Source of the DNA: Coriobacteriaceae bacterium
GTDB lineage: Bacteria > Actinomycetota > Coriobacteriia > Coriobacteriales > Coriobacteriaceae
Direction: 5' to 3'
Assembly: GCA_902364975.1 (NCBI GenBank)
Contig: CABJFQ010000011.1
Location: 1 to 44,217, forward strand
DNA: 44,217 nucleotides
Position numbers and translations under genes: made by a program. The notes beneath the pieces were generated by a model. The model saw only the letters and a list, made by a program, of their open reading frames with translations, did no database searches and was not told the DNA's origin. This document shows, one piece after another, positions 17,101 to 29,212 of the stretch. The stretch's first letter is position 1, and each line of letters starts with the position of its first letter.

Positions 17101-20100
17101 GGAACGTGCCCAATCGACCTCCTGGCTCGTCCAGTGGACGCCATCGAGACTCGTCTCAACACGCATCTTGGTCACGGTGCCGTTGCCGGCGTCATCGCGC
17201 GGATAGTACTCGAGCTTATCGAGCTTGTAAGCGCGTCCATAGTCAACGGTAAGCGCCTTGCCCAGATCGTTGCCACCGGAGTGGAAACCGCCGTCGCCCG
17301 ACTGGAACTCATGGTCGAAGGCGAGCTCGGCCTTATGGCTGCCGTAAAGTGAGCCCTCCCAGGTGATTTCCTCGGCGTCGGGGACGTTCCGCCACGGATC
17401 GAGTGCGGAGTTCGCCTCGAGCACATCGCTCCAGGCGGAGTAACCTTCGGCGTTGCGCGAACGAATCTGGTAGGTGTGCTTGCTATTGTAGGCGAGGTCG
17501 GTGTGCGTGAACTCGGCCGCATCACCCACGGCAAACACAGTGCCGTCGACCTTAAGGTCGTAGGAGGTAGCACCATCGACCTTTCCCCAGGTGAGCTTGA
17601 TGCTCGTTGGGGTCGTGGCGTCCTCGGGGGCAGCAAGGTTCGTGGGTGCGGAGAGGTTCTCGTTGAGGCGATCGGCTGTGAGCGTGGCGTCGGCGTTCAC
17701 GAAACCGCCCAGCTCAAGCGTCTGCGCCGCTGCAGCAACATCGGTCTTCGCGAACTTGACGTAGACCTTGGGGTTCGTGGTGATCTTGGTGTTGTTAAAG
17801 CTCTCGCCCCGCTCGGCCTCGGTGCCGTCCACATCGCTGCCGTAGTGGTTGAGGTTAGGGGTCTCGCTGTAGAAGTAGACCGCCTGGCCGGCCTCGGGGG
17901 TCGCGGTGTCAAAGGCCTCCTGCGAGTCGACCTCAACCACGTTGAGCGCGGATCCGCCGTTCTTGGCGACGACGCTCATGGGCTTGGCGGACACGTTGGC
18001 CACGAAGGTCGTGGTGCGATTGGAGTCGTAGCCGTTGTAGCCACCCTGCGAGGCTTCGGCGGTAAAGGTCGCGGTGCCGCCTGCGGCCTTGGATCTGTAG
18101 ACGGTGCTCACATGCTCACCGTAGGAGATATTGTCGATCGTACCGTAGGAATCGTCCTCAGTCGTGTTGTTCTCGATGGAGGAGCCGTCGTCCTCGTACT
18201 GCGTAAAGGTGCCGTCGCCCTCGGTGGCGAAGAACTCGACGATACGCTGGCTGCGGTCGGTACCCTTGGTGTTGGTGTCGCTCACGGCCTCGGGGTTGTT
18301 GTTCTCGGCGTACATCGGCACGATAGCGTTGGCCTTCACAAACAGCGGCAGCTTCCAAAGCGGAGCCTCGTAGTTGTTGAGAACCTGGCCGCCGCGATAC
18401 TGCTTACCCGAGAAGTAATCGATCCAGATGGTGGGATTCTCGTCGGTGCCGTAGTTGGGGAGGTAAATCCCATTGCGAATGTCGTTGCCGTTCTCGTCTG
18501 CCTGGGTATCCTGATACACCGGTGCCACTAGGAAGTTCTCACCGAACATATACTGGTACTGCGTCGAGGTGCTTGCGGCGTACTCGGAGTTATCGGAAAG
18601 CAGCATGGCGCGGATCATGGGCAGGCCGGCATCGCCGTTACCCGTGTCGATGTTGGCCGCCGAGGCCGCGCTCGTGTAGATATAGGGCATGAGCTGCGCC
18701 TTGAGCTTGAGGTAGAAGCGCGAGATGCCTGTGTAGGGATCGCCGTGCGTCATGGGCGATTTACGGTAGGTGCCCCAACCGTCCATGTCGAGCATAGAGG
18801 GCGTGAACGTCTTCCACTGGTAGTCACGCGCAGAGATGATGGGGTCGCCGCCAAAAATGCCATCCATGTCGGAGCCGATGTTGGGGTTGCCCGAAAGACT
18901 CTGACCGATATACGTGGGGATATGGAAGCGAATGTACTCCCAGTTACCGCCATACTGGTCGCCGGTCCAAATGCCACCAAAGCGCTGCGTGCCGGCCCAA
19001 CCATCGAGCGTGATGATGTTGGGGCGCTTGTTAGCGCCGGTCGTCACCGTGTCATAAGCTGTCTTGATGCCATTAAGACCAAAGGAGTAGCCAGATCCAA
19101 CCCAGGCAACGTCGGTCTTAAGGGTAGTGATGCCTCCCGTCTTGACCTCGGCGTCGAAGTCGCGAAGCAGATGCCACGGGGTCTCAGGGTTGCTGTCGGG
19201 CTCAAGGTTGGACTGGGTCCACAAGCCCGTGCTCACACCCTTTGAGTTGGCATACTCGGTGAACTTCTTAAGGTTGTCGACGTTGGCACGCACAGCGTTA
19301 AGACGGTCGGCCGAGCTCGCTCCGTCGGAGTTGACGCCGCCGGTCTTGTAGTAACCGTTCTGGCCATAGCCGGCGCCGTAGCCGTCGTTCGGCAGGAACC
19401 AGCCGAGCGGCATGTCGCTGTCCTCGTAGTCATCGATAACCTGCCGAGCAGAGAACTGGCGGTCGAAATCGGTCGCTTTCATGTTCTCGGTATCAACCGT
19501 AGGGCCCTCACCGTTGAGCGTCTCGGCCGCAAGTGTGCCGTCGAGCTTGTAGCCCGTCGACATGCCAGACTCGTACTTAACGTCGCCCTTCTCGCTCGAG
19601 GACTTGCTGCCCTTGGTCTCCCACTTCTTTTGACCCGAGGTCGTTGACCAGCCATCACGGTTATAGGCATTAAGATGACCAAGGTAGAACCCGTACTCGG
19701 GCAGCAGTACCGGGTTACCGGTCACCTTGTAGTAGTCCTGCAGCATCTCAGTTGCCACGTTCGAAGCTCCCTCGTTGGTCGCCACGAAGTAGTAGGCATC
19801 AAACTCATTCTCGCTGTGCAAAGTCGTGACCGTCGATGAGTCCGTGGAACCGAAGTCGTAGGAACCCTCTGCAAACGTGTTTCGGAGCACGCCGTAGCCG
19901 TCACTCGTCCAATAAAACGGGTTGGGCGAGGCAACGCCGCCATCGGTCCAGTTGTTCGTGTTGGAGATGGCGATGGTCTGGTTGGTGTGCAGGAAGCGTC
20001 CGTTCTGGGTGCCGCCGCCAAAGAAGTTCTCGGACTTCTCCTTGGCGAGCGTCTGGACGGTACCCTTCTTATCAAGGTCGAGGGACGCGGACTCGGAAAC

Positions 20101-20550
20101 CACGACACGGTCGCCTGACTTGATACTCATCTTGCCAGTCGCCTTGTCCAGGATCACGGTCGCCTTTCCGCCGGTGATCTCGATAGTGTCGCCCTTGTCG
20201 GCAACCGTCGCACTCGGCTTGCTGTAGGTGTCCGAGGTATCGGGCTGAGCCTGGATCTTAGCCGTGTGGGACTTACTGCGCGGCGTGGCGTACTCGGAAA
20301 ACTCACCCTTGGGGTCGACGTTATAACGGAAAATACCGTCCTCGAGGAACGTAATACGGCCCTTGATGCCGTCAGCGAAATCGATGTCGACGACATTCGA
20401 GGCAGACTGGGACACGGTCGCCGAGTCGACGCCCTTGAGTGGCGTGGCAATCGCCTGCTGGGGATTGGCAAACACGAGCGTCGCTGCAGTGGCAACGAGG
20501 ACCGCGCTTCCCTTCACCCACCGTTTCGTAAAAATGGAATTCCTGCGCAC
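14137..20550 (-). CDS. Cell-wall-anchored multi-domain GH31 glycoside hydrolase
   Basis: A 2137-residue surface enzyme. A signal peptide (1-35, AIA before TPLKG) leads to a mutarotase-like N-domain (about 40-275). A GH31 barrel follows (about 277-640), with probable nucleophile Asp480 in LKTDVAW and acid/base Asp531 in WTGDQYGGNW. Then come a beta domain to about 957, FN3 (about 965-1048) and an F5/8C module (about 1055-1190). A dockerin-like DLNDNGVYDVYDYS sits near 1240, a cohesin-like domain at about 1268-1403, a second discoidin-like region at about 1420-1583, and a Big-like domain to about 1673. FIVAR, F5/8C and two more FIVAR modules follow, then a Gly/Asn-rich linker, IPNTG (2102-2106), a membrane segment and HRRSKAK. 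The start is GTG at 20548-20550, five bases after AAAGGAG. The 51-residue nucleophile to acid/base spacing and the module set resemble GH31 alpha-N-acetylgalactosaminidases acting on mucin, but the substrate is an inference. Confidence 0.9.
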   Translation of the reverse strand: MRRNSIFTKRWVKGSAVLVATAATLVFANPQQAIATPLKGVDSATVSQSASNVVDIDFADGIKGRITFLEDGIFRYNVDPKGEFSEYATPRSKSHTAKIQAQPDTSDTYSKPSATVADKGDTIEITGGKATVILDKATGKMSIKSGDRVVVSESASLDLDKKGTVQTLAKEKSENFFGGGTQNGRFLHTNQTIAISNTNNWTDGGVASPNPFYWTSDGYGVLRNTFAEGSYDFGSTDSSTVTTLHSENEFDAYYFVATNEGASNVATEMLQDYYKVTGNPVLLPEYGFYLGHLNAYNRDGWSTTSGQKKWETKGSKSSSEKGDVKYESGMSTGYKLDGTLAAETLNGEGPTVDTENMKATDFDRQFSARQVIDDYEDSDMPLGWFLPNDGYGAGYGQNGYYKTGGVNSDGASSADRLNAVRANVDNLKKFTEYANSKGVSTGLWTQSNLEPDSNPETPWHLLRDFDAEVKTGGITTLKTDVAWVGSGYSFGLNGIKTAYDTVTTGANKRPNIITLDGWAGTQRFGGIWTGDQYGGNWEYIRFHIPTYIGQSLSGNPNIGSDMDGIFGGDPIISARDYQWKTFTPSMLDMDGWGTYRKSPMTHGDPYTGISRFYLKLKAQLMPYIYTSAASAANIDTGNGDAGLPMIRAMLLSDNSEYAASTSTQYQYMFGENFLVAPVYQDTQADENGNDIRNGIYLPNYGTDENPTIWIDYFSGKQYRGGQVLNNYEAPLWKLPLFVKANAIVPMYAENNNPEAVSDTNTKGTDRSQRIVEFFATEGDGTFTQYEDDGSSIENNTTEDDSYGTIDNISYGEHVSTVYRSKAAGGTATFTAEASQGGYNGYDSNRTTTFVANVSAKPMSVVAKNGGSALNVVEVDSQEAFDTATPEAGQAVYFYSETPNLNHYGSDVDGTEAERGESFNNTKITTNPKVYVKFAKTDVAAAAQTLELGGFVNADATLTADRLNENLSAPTNLAAPEDATTPTSIKLTWGKVDGATSYDLKVDGTVFAVGDAAEFTHTDLAYNSKHTYQIRSRNAEGYSAWSDVLEANSALDPWRNVPDAEEITWEGSLYGSHKAELAFDHEFQSGDGGFHSGGNDLGKALTVDYGRAYKLDKLEYYPRDDAGNGTVTKMRVETSLDGVHWTSQEVDWARSADCKTVAFDGTVAARYVRMTPLASVGNFFSASEIAIYKTDGTDGFAVGSNLNKATISDGDYSNMKNYLGLENREPDTPTFGSQIRDHFADLNDNGVYDVYDYSFTMAGLDGGTKQKGKVAGSLAVIPSKTEVEAGDEITVDVYAADAKNVNALGALVNFKSDQFEFVSESIAQDGSTAGMENLSREKVQFVDGTQTINLAFANRGDGKLYNGTGAVASFKLKAKTAGKVELPSTSWLIGPACDALEFASDGTVTMPDVPQPTVAEYAQDAFNITMTNDELTTDDGTNVEKLIQQKSYNALFDNNEGDNGFEFLWNWSGNWDSEGKLPSYVKLPTTMTFAFKTPSKLDSVEVVNRNGGNGTVQKIKAVVTFEDGSIQEFAGGEYDSFLARYAFDLSAENKGKKATKVEVTPLEASGDQMLTLREVNFNYTQGVEAIKGVELGKNQTEFFEGDITPVDAKATPESAGYPYVTVESSDPSVVSVSAVQAGDSVSYYLRANKAGKAKITVASVLDPSKTASYEVEVKAGVDTSALVAALSKAAGYSESVYTKDSYAALTTAVEAARKLLDSGQGSYSKKDVADATAKIEKAIDGLKMRPVDEKILINTPENRKNVKVADFSSEADYEGSNAVNALDGDERTLWHSDWAHGTGMPQYLSVDLGRDYDLTDVTFLPRQDGGTNGDIFEAEILVSDTADGYEMGTAASMGTFAFDNDGRVLTDRGDWKQMSFGAARGRYVTVKVIHAGGGDVDAYCSMAELKFYGTAVPDPVAKDDLATAIEKVDAEVAAGDLKAGDYTEASWTALENALASARAILSDEDATQDEVDQALRALESARGALEKTPVVPVENPTKKQLKALVKQAKETDTRGKTDESVKALTDAITYAEDVLGDENASDTQLQAAYDQLKLAIESLRDADSGNQGGSGNQSSGNGSNGGNQAGKPAGDKAQGSKKNGSAIPNTGDQTAATVVTVGGLGAIIAAIGAFFHRRSKAK

Positions 20551-21007
20551 CTGGTCTCCTTTCTTCCGAGATGCTGAGGTGCCGAGGACGCCCCCCCCCG
20601 GCAGCATGGGAAAACGTATCAAACGGGGATGTTCGGTACATTCCGCACAATGGGGCCACCCGTTACCAAGGGGCCAACTGGTAGTAACCAGATAGCCACC
20701 TACTAGGTCATATCAATATATGGGAGCACTTGCGCAACCAAGTTCGGAAGTCCACCAGCGGCAGTAAAATGAGCGTCAGCGGCAAGGTGGGCTTAATAAG
20801 CCATACCAATTGGTTCTTCAGTCAAATACCAATCTAGCAAAAATGTACTGTTTATCTGGTATTACACAGACCATACCTTTCCCTCGGGAACTGGGCTTCG
20901 CGAAGTTTCCCGAGAGAAAAGCTCGACCGCCGCCCTGCGACCTACCGAAGATTGCTATGACGTACGTTGGCTGATTTGGTTTGGAATGAGAGGTTGACGG
21001 AGGATGG
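20551..21007. other. Gene-free upstream region of the GH31 gene
   Basis: About 460 bases with no credible gene. Besides the G9 tract it holds the palindrome CTGGT-AGTA-ACCAG (20678-20691), a candidate operator. A hairpin of TCGGGAACT (20884-20892) with AGTTTCCCGA (20904-20913) encloses CTTCGCGAAG. A/T-rich sequence around 20715-20725 could hold a promoter, but no clear -35/-10 pair was found. Confidence 0.5.
20591..20599 (-). repeat. G9 homopolymer in the GH31 leader
   Basis: Nine consecutive C on the plus strand, so G9 on the coding strand, 41-49 bases before the GTG start of the GH31 gene. The coding frame is open through it from an upstream ATG at 20605-20607 (no ribosome site). Such tracts often vary in length by slippage. 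Confidence 0.8.
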
Positions 21008-21210
21008 TGGACAGTTAGTTCAGATTTGTATTTTTTGGCCGGGTCCTTACGTGCAAACGTATCGTTTTGAAGCCGTTTTAGACCCAATAACGCCCTTTTC
21101 TCATTCCTGACTGCGCATCCTTGTCGCATCAGACCGCCAAGAACGACTCATTTGAGCTCAAATCGGCCTTTTCCACCCTCACAAAAATACAAATCTGAAC
21201 TAACTGTCCA
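21008..21210. repeat. 28-base perfect inverted repeat flanking 147 bases
   Basis: The arms at 21008-21035 and 21183-21210 are exact complements. The 147 bases between them contain no gene and no clear promoter. The arrangement lies between the carB terminator and the GH31 gene. It could be an invertible segment, a small non-autonomous mobile element, or two copies of a dispersed repeat in opposite orientation. Confidence 0.85.
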
Positions 21211-21231
21211 GCGGCACTCTCAGCCAGCCAC

Positions 21232-21269
21232 AAAAAGGTCCTCCGGTGAATGCAATTCACCGGAGGACC
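21232..21269 (-). terminator. Intrinsic terminator of carAB
   Basis: A perfect 15-bp stem (21237-21251 with 21255-21269) with loop GCA is followed on the minus strand by TTTTT. It lies about 200 bases downstream of the carB stop codon. Confidence 0.9.
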
Positions 21270-21368
21270 CCATACAAAACGTGGGCTCTGCCCACACTCA
21301 CTTTTTATTCAGCCCTAGTCATCGCGCAAAGCCCCTTCGGCAGCACACGGTGCAGCCAAGTCACCGCA

Positions 21369-21458
21369 GGCCGGGGCGGGAGGGGCCGAGTTTCCTCCTG
21401 AGCGACTCTGCTTGCAGCCGGAGCGAAGGGGGAAATCTCGGCCCCTCCCGCCCCGGCC
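21369..21458. repeat. GC-rich 22-base inverted repeat after carB
   Basis: Arms 21369-21390 and 21437-21458 pair perfectly over 22 bases, and TTTCC/GGAAA extends the stem past a one-base bulge. The loop is about 40 bases. It starts 12 bases after the carB stop, ahead of the true terminator, so it would sit in the carAB 3' untranslated region. Confidence 0.8.
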
Positions 21459-21470
21459 GGCCAGCTCAAC

Positions 21471-24785
<3,315 letters not shown>

Positions 24786-24786
24786 G

Positions 24787-26220
24787 TTAGTTCTCCTCGC
24801 TCTTCGTAACCTCAGCAAAATTCCAGCCCTGCAGGCGGTCCTTCGCGGTGTCGATGTCCAGGTAGTTCTCCTCGCCGTCCATGAGTCGCGTAAAGGCGGT
24901 AAAGAGATAGTGGGCATCGGTGGGGCCGGGCGAGGCCTCGGGGTGGTACTGCACCGAGAAGCACGGCGCGTCGAGCAGTTGGATACCCTCGGCGGTGCCG
25001 TCGTTGAGGTTCACATGCGTCAGGCGAATGCGGCCGAAGCGCTCGTTCATCACGACCGGCGCGATACCGCGGCGCACCCAGACGCGCAGGTCGCCATCGG
25101 CCGCGTGCTCGGTCTCGCCACCGGAAAGCTCGGGGACAAGTTTGCCCAAGCTGGGGAACAGCAGGCCAAAGCCATGGTTTTGCGCGGTAATCTCCACGCG
25201 GCGGCTCACCAGGTTCATAACCGGCTGGTTACCACCGCGGTGACCGAACTTAAGCTTTTCCATCTGAGCGCCGCAGGCCAGGCTGATCATCTGATGACCC
25301 AGGCAAATACCAAAGACCGGCACCTTGCCGATCAGCTGCTGCACCTGCTCGTAGGTCTCCACCACGGCATCGGGGTCGCCGGGGCCGTTGGACAAAAAGA
25401 CGCCATCGGGATTCATGTCGAGCACCTCACTCGCGGGCGTATCCCACGGCACGACGGTAAGATCGCAGCCGGCGCGGACCAGGCCCTCCAGAATGCCGCG
25501 CTTCACGCCGCAGTCGTAGGCAACCACCTTGTGGCGGGCAGGGGCGGCGGCGGTGAGCGCAAAATCATGCGTAGTAGGCAGGTCGCTCGCAGCAAAGGCA
25601 TGAGGCTCAGGGCAGCTCACGGTCTTGACCAGGTTCTCGCCCACCAACGTGGGGGCTGCGGCCAGACGCTCGGCAAGTTCGTCGACGTCAAAGACCTCGG
25701 TCGAGATAATGCCCATCTTGGAGCCGTTGTCGCGCAGGTGGCGCACCAAGGCGCGGGTGTCGACGCCCTCGATAGCGACGATGCCGTGGGCACGCAGGTA
25801 CTCCGGCACGCTGACGGCCGAGCGCCAGTTGGAAGGCGTGGCACACATGTCGCGGACGATCATGCCGCGCATGGCGGGAGCGCTCACGGGGCGAGCGGTA
25901 TCGCCGGGGAAGGCCGACTGGACGTCGGTCTCGTCGATGCCATAGTTGCCGATCTGCGGATAGGTCATGGTTACGATTTGGCCGGCATAGCTCGGGTCGG
26001 TCATGACCTCAAAGTAGCCCTCAAGCGAGGTGTTGAAGCAGACTTCGCCGGTCGCGGTGCCCTCGGCGCCGCATGAACGTCCATAAAAAATGGTCCCATC
26101 CTCAAGGTACAGGATGCAGGGACCGCAGATGCCCTTACTGGTTTTTGCCAGCATACGCTGGCAAAGTTCGCTGGGCGCGATGGTGCGGGCAGCAGTGCCC
26201 GCGGTATGGTTGTTCGCCAT
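24787..26220 (-). CDS. carA: Carbamoyl-phosphate synthase small subunit (glutaminase)
   Basis: Supplies ammonia from glutamine to CarB. 477 residues against roughly 380 for the usual enzyme. The extra length comes from about 35 N-terminal residues before [15 protein letters not shown], plus an insert of about 40 residues in the glutaminase domain (about 348-388, between QNHGF and THVNLNDGT). The class I amidotransferase site is intact: Cys in FGICLGHQM, His and Glu in [12 protein letters not shown] at 26218-26220 follows AAGGAG. A short hairpin, CCGGTC/GACCGG (26232-26249), sits just before the ribosome site and could affect translation. It forms an operon with carB. Confidence 0.96.
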   Translation of the reverse strand: MANNHTAGTAARTIAPSELCQRMLAKTSKGICGPCILYLEDGTIFYGRSCGAEGTATGEVCFNTSLEGYFEVMTDPSYAGQIVTMTYPQIGNYGIDETDVQSAFPGDTARPVSAPAMRGMIVRDMCATPSNWRSAVSVPEYLRAHGIVAIEGVDTRALVRHLRDNGSKMGIISTEVFDVDELAERLAAAPTLVGENLVKTVSCPEPHAFAASDLPTTHDFALTAAAPARHKVVAYDCGVKRGILEGLVRAGCDLTVVPWDTPASEVLDMNPDGVFLSNGPGDPDAVVETYEQVQQLIGKVPVFGICLGHQMISLACGAQMEKLKFGHRGGNQPVMNLVSRRVEITAQNHGFGLLFPSLGKLVPELSGGETEHAADGDLRVWVRRGIAPVVMNERFGRIRLTHVNLNDGTAEGIQLLDAPCFSVQYHPEASPGPTDAHYLFTAFTRLMDGEENYLDIDTAKDRLQGWNFAEVTKSEEN

Positions 26221-26382
26221 AATTCTCCTTCCCGGTCTCACGGGACCGGCTTAAAGGTTGGTAGTTAGGCCTCGCGGTATTGTAACCGCAAGTATGCTCC
26301 ATGGCGTTAATTTCATCGAAATGTTTACGAAATGATAATTATGACTTCCTATGCATAAATGATTTTTCTGGGACGGGGATTT

Positions 26383-26423
26383 AAAAATCATCCCGCGTGG
26401 GCTTGTAACTCACGCGGGATGAT
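26383..26423 (-). terminator. Intrinsic terminator after the one-TM protein gene
   Basis: A perfect 13-bp stem (26411-26423 with 26387-26399) with an 11-base loop is followed on the minus strand by TTTTT. It begins seven bases after the stop codon at 26430. Confidence 0.9.
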
Positions 26424-26429
26424 GGCGTC

Positions 26430-27389
26430 TTATTTGTCCCGCTCCAGCAGATCGGACGGTGTGCGATCGGGCTTGCCGCCGCGGAAAATCTCGCGGCCAT
26501 GCAGACGATGCTCCAGGTCGCGTTCGGCCTTTTCCTCGTCAATCTTGGTCTGGCTCACCGCCGGGTCCTCGATAAGCGACGAAACCGAGTTGACCTGTTT
26601 TTGAATGCGTTCGGCAATGGTGTCGTCCATGCTTACGATGCTCATCTTCCAGTCGATATTCGTGGCATTGGACGAGCTCTTGGTCCAGACGAACGTCAGG
26701 ATGGCGCTCTGGTGCCCCTGAGCAGGAAACATGCCAAAGAAGGAATCGTGCTGAATCCTGCTGTCCTCGTCGATATAGGCGTGAACGTTATACACCACGC
26801 GGTCGATCTTGTCGTTGAGCAGGGCATTGGTTGCGAGCGCCGCCGCCTGAATCTGCCCGTTGGACAGCAGCTCGAGTTCATTGGCAGAAGACGTGTCCAG
26901 CACCGTCACCTCAACCGTGCCCGTGCGTTCATCGGCCTCGTCGACGGTAAAATCGAGCGGGAACTGCGTAAAGCCATTGCCCCATTCGAGTCCACCCTTG
27001 AGCGCGGTCGAGACGGTATCCATCGAAACGCTCTCGGAGAGGTTCGCGGTGTTCAGGCGTCGCATCACACCGTAGCCAATCTGCATGCCAAGAATCAGCA
27101 CCAAGATGCCGATAACCACGGCCATGGCGGTCTTCGTAATGGTATGGCTCACCTGCGAACCCGAAGGGTCGTCCTCGGACAGCGGGTCGATATGTTTTGC
27201 CTGGCTCGCGCGATCCTCGCTGCGCAGCCGCGCCAGCGTCGCCTTGTCACCGCGCTTGACGGCAGCCTCTTTCTCGCGCATGCGCTCGGTACGCTTTTTG
27301 GCAAGCGTGGGATCCAAGACGCCGGATGCATCGATTTCGGAGAATAACTCCGTCACTTCTTCCGGAGTCAAAGGGTTCTTGTCAGCCAT
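26430..27389 (-). CDS. Conserved hypothetical single-pass membrane protein
   Basis: I do not recognise the family. 319 residues. The N-terminal 80 residues are charged and cytoplasmic (LTPEEVTELFSEIDASGVLDP, then an Arg/Lys/Glu-rich helix). One membrane segment lies at about 86-107. The outer domain (about 115-285) contains DTVSTALKGGLEWGNGFTQFP and alternating strands, followed by a charged C-terminal tail. ATG at 27387-27389 follows AGGAAG. It starts 20 bases after the ABC exporter gene and ends at a strong terminator, so it is the last gene of that unit and may work with the exporter. Confidence 0.7.
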   Translation of the reverse strand: MADKNPLTPEEVTELFSEIDASGVLDPTLAKKRTERMREKEAAVKRGDKATLARLRSEDRASQAKHIDPLSEDDPSGSQVSHTITKTAMAVVIGILVLILGMQIGYGVMRRLNTANLSESVSMDTVSTALKGGLEWGNGFTQFPLDFTVDEADERTGTVEVTVLDTSSANELELLSNGQIQAAALATNALLNDKIDRVVYNVHAYIDEDSRIQHDSFFGMFPAQGHQSAILTFVWTKSSSNATNIDWKMSIVSMDDTIAERIQKQVNSVSSLIEDPAVSQTKIDEEKAERDLEHRLHGREIFRGGKPDRTPSDLLERDK

Positions 27390-27408
27390 AAACTTCCTGT
27401 CATATCAA

Positions 27409-29181
27409 TCAGTCGAGCTCGTGCGCACGCGCACCTTCGAACTGCATTCGATAGTAACGGGCATAAGTGCCGCCACGGGCGAGAAGCTCCTCGTGCGTGC
27501 CACGCTCCACAACGCGACCATGCTCAACGGTCGCAATCTCATCGGCGTGCTTAATGGTCGAAAGACGGTGGGCGATGATGATTGTGGTACGGCCGCGTGC
27601 CAGCTCCTCGAGTGACTCCTGCACCGCCTCCTCGCTCTCGTTATCCAAAGCACTCGTCGCCTCGTCCAAAATCAGGATCTTGGGGTTCTTGAGAAACACG
27701 CGCGCAATGGCAACGCGTTGCTTCTGTCCGCCCGAAAGACGGCTGCCACGCTCGCCCACGACCGTGTCATAACCCTGTGGAAGCGACTCGATAAAGGCAT
27801 CGATGTTGGCGCGACGGGCGGCCTCGGCGATCTCTCCTGCCGTAGCGCCCGGCTTGCCGTAGGCGATGTTCTCGCCAATCGTGCCGTCAAACAGATAGAC
27901 ATCCTGCTGCACCAGGCCGATGGCGCGACGCAGGCTCTGCTGCGTCACATCACGCACGTCCTGGCCGTCGATGCTAATGGATCCGGCAGCCACGTCATAA
28001 AAGCGCGGCAGCAGCGAACAGGTCGTGGACTTGCCGCCGCCCGAAGGGCCAACCAAAGCGATGGTCTGCCCGGGCTTGATGGACAGATTCATATGGTCGA
28101 TAACGGGACGCTCTTCGGCATCGCCCTCGCCCAGCTCAACGTCCTCGTAGTTAAAGCACACGTCGTGATACTCCACGGCGCCGGCAGTCACCTGCAGATC
28201 CGTAGCGCCCGGCTTGTCCTGGATATCCGGCGCGGTCGAGAGCACCTCGTCCATGCGCTTAAAGCCGGCGATGGCCTTCTGATACGTTTCGGCCGAATTG
28301 ACGAGTGTCTCGAGCGGCGTGCAGAACAGCGAAATATAGAGTGCAAAGGTCGCCATATCGACCGCCTGCAGCTGTCCCTGGGCGACCAGCCAGCCGCCCA
28401 GCAGCACCACGATCACATAGAGCACACCCGAGAGCAGGCCATACGTCGCGGTATAGACGCCCATGGCGTGATACATGTTCTCCTTGGACGAAAGATAGCG
28501 ATTGTTGGAGGCGCGGAACTTGAAGCGTTCGGTCTCCTCATTGGCAAAACTCTTGACCACGCGCATGCCCGCCAGCGAATCCTGCAGCTGCGCATTGATG
28601 CCGCTGATCTTTTTGCGGTTGTCGCTAAAGACCTCGCGCATGCGCATGTTCTGCCAAAACATGATGACCGCAAAAGCCGCCGTCACCACGGCCATGGCAA
28701 GAGCCAGCACCGGGGCAATAGCAAAGAGGATCACAAACGAGCCGACGATCTCGATGCCGCAGATGATAATCCACTCGGGCACGTGGTGTGCCGCCTCGCA
28801 GATATCGAACAGGTCGTTGACCACGCGGCTCATCATGTCACCCGAGCTGTTGCGATCGAAGTACGCAAAGCTAAAGCGCTCGTACTGATCGAACAGGTCC
28901 TCGCGCATCTTGGACTCCATGCGCGCGCCCATCACGTGGCCCCAGTAACTCACAAAGTAGCGACAGGCACAACGGATGGCATACATCAGTACCAGGCCAA
29001 CCGCGATCATACCGAGCGCCTGCATGATGGCCGCCTGGCCCTGGGTAAACAGCCCACCGGTCAGATTGCGCAGGATAATGGGAAACGCCAGGTCAATGGC
29101 GGCAAGCACCAGGGCGCAAACAGTATCGGCAACAAAAAGCCCCATCTGGGGCTTGTAATACGACAAAAAACGCTTCAGCAT
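27409..29181 (-). CDS. ABC exporter, fused membrane and ATPase domains
   Basis: A 590-residue half-transporter of the type I exporter class (MsbA/LmrA-like), expected to act as a homodimer. Residues 1-310 hold six membrane helices, with the coupling helix region EDLFDQYERFSFAYFDRNSSGDMMSRVVND. The ATPase domain starts about 340. Walker A is GPSGGGKST (about 378-386), the signature is SRLSGGQKQR (about 478), Walker B is ILILDEATSALD and the switch region is IIAHRLSTIKHAD. ATG at 29179-29181 follows GAGGAT. No adjacent gene reveals a cargo; lipid or drug export are both typical of the class. Confidence 0.92.
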   Translation of the reverse strand: MLKRFLSYYKPQMGLFVADTVCALVLAAIDLAFPIILRNLTGGLFTQGQAAIMQALGMIAVGLVLMYAIRCACRYFVSYWGHVMGARMESKMREDLFDQYERFSFAYFDRNSSGDMMSRVVNDLFDICEAAHHVPEWIIICGIEIVGSFVILFAIAPVLALAMAVVTAAFAVIMFWQNMRMREVFSDNRKKISGINAQLQDSLAGMRVVKSFANEETERFKFRASNNRYLSSKENMYHAMGVYTATYGLLSGVLYVIVVLLGGWLVAQGQLQAVDMATFALYISLFCTPLETLVNSAETYQKAIAGFKRMDEVLSTAPDIQDKPGATDLQVTAGAVEYHDVCFNYEDVELGEGDAEERPVIDHMNLSIKPGQTIALVGPSGGGKSTTCSLLPRFYDVAAGSISIDGQDVRDVTQQSLRRAIGLVQQDVYLFDGTIGENIAYGKPGATAGEIAEAARRANIDAFIESLPQGYDTVVGERGSRLSGGQKQRVAIARVFLKNPKILILDEATSALDNESEEAVQESLEELARGRTTIIIAHRLSTIKHADEIATVEHGRVVERGTHEELLARGGTYARYYRMQFEGARAHELD

Positions 29182-29212
29182 GTGATCCTCAAAGAAATGT
29201 CAGCAACGTAAG

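Noticed and set aside
20551..20622. N-terminal extension of the GH31 protein through the G9 tract
   Set aside because: No ribosome site precedes the upstream ATG or TTG, while GTG at 20550 has AAAGGAG and is followed directly by a good signal peptide. Kept only as a possible slippage effect.
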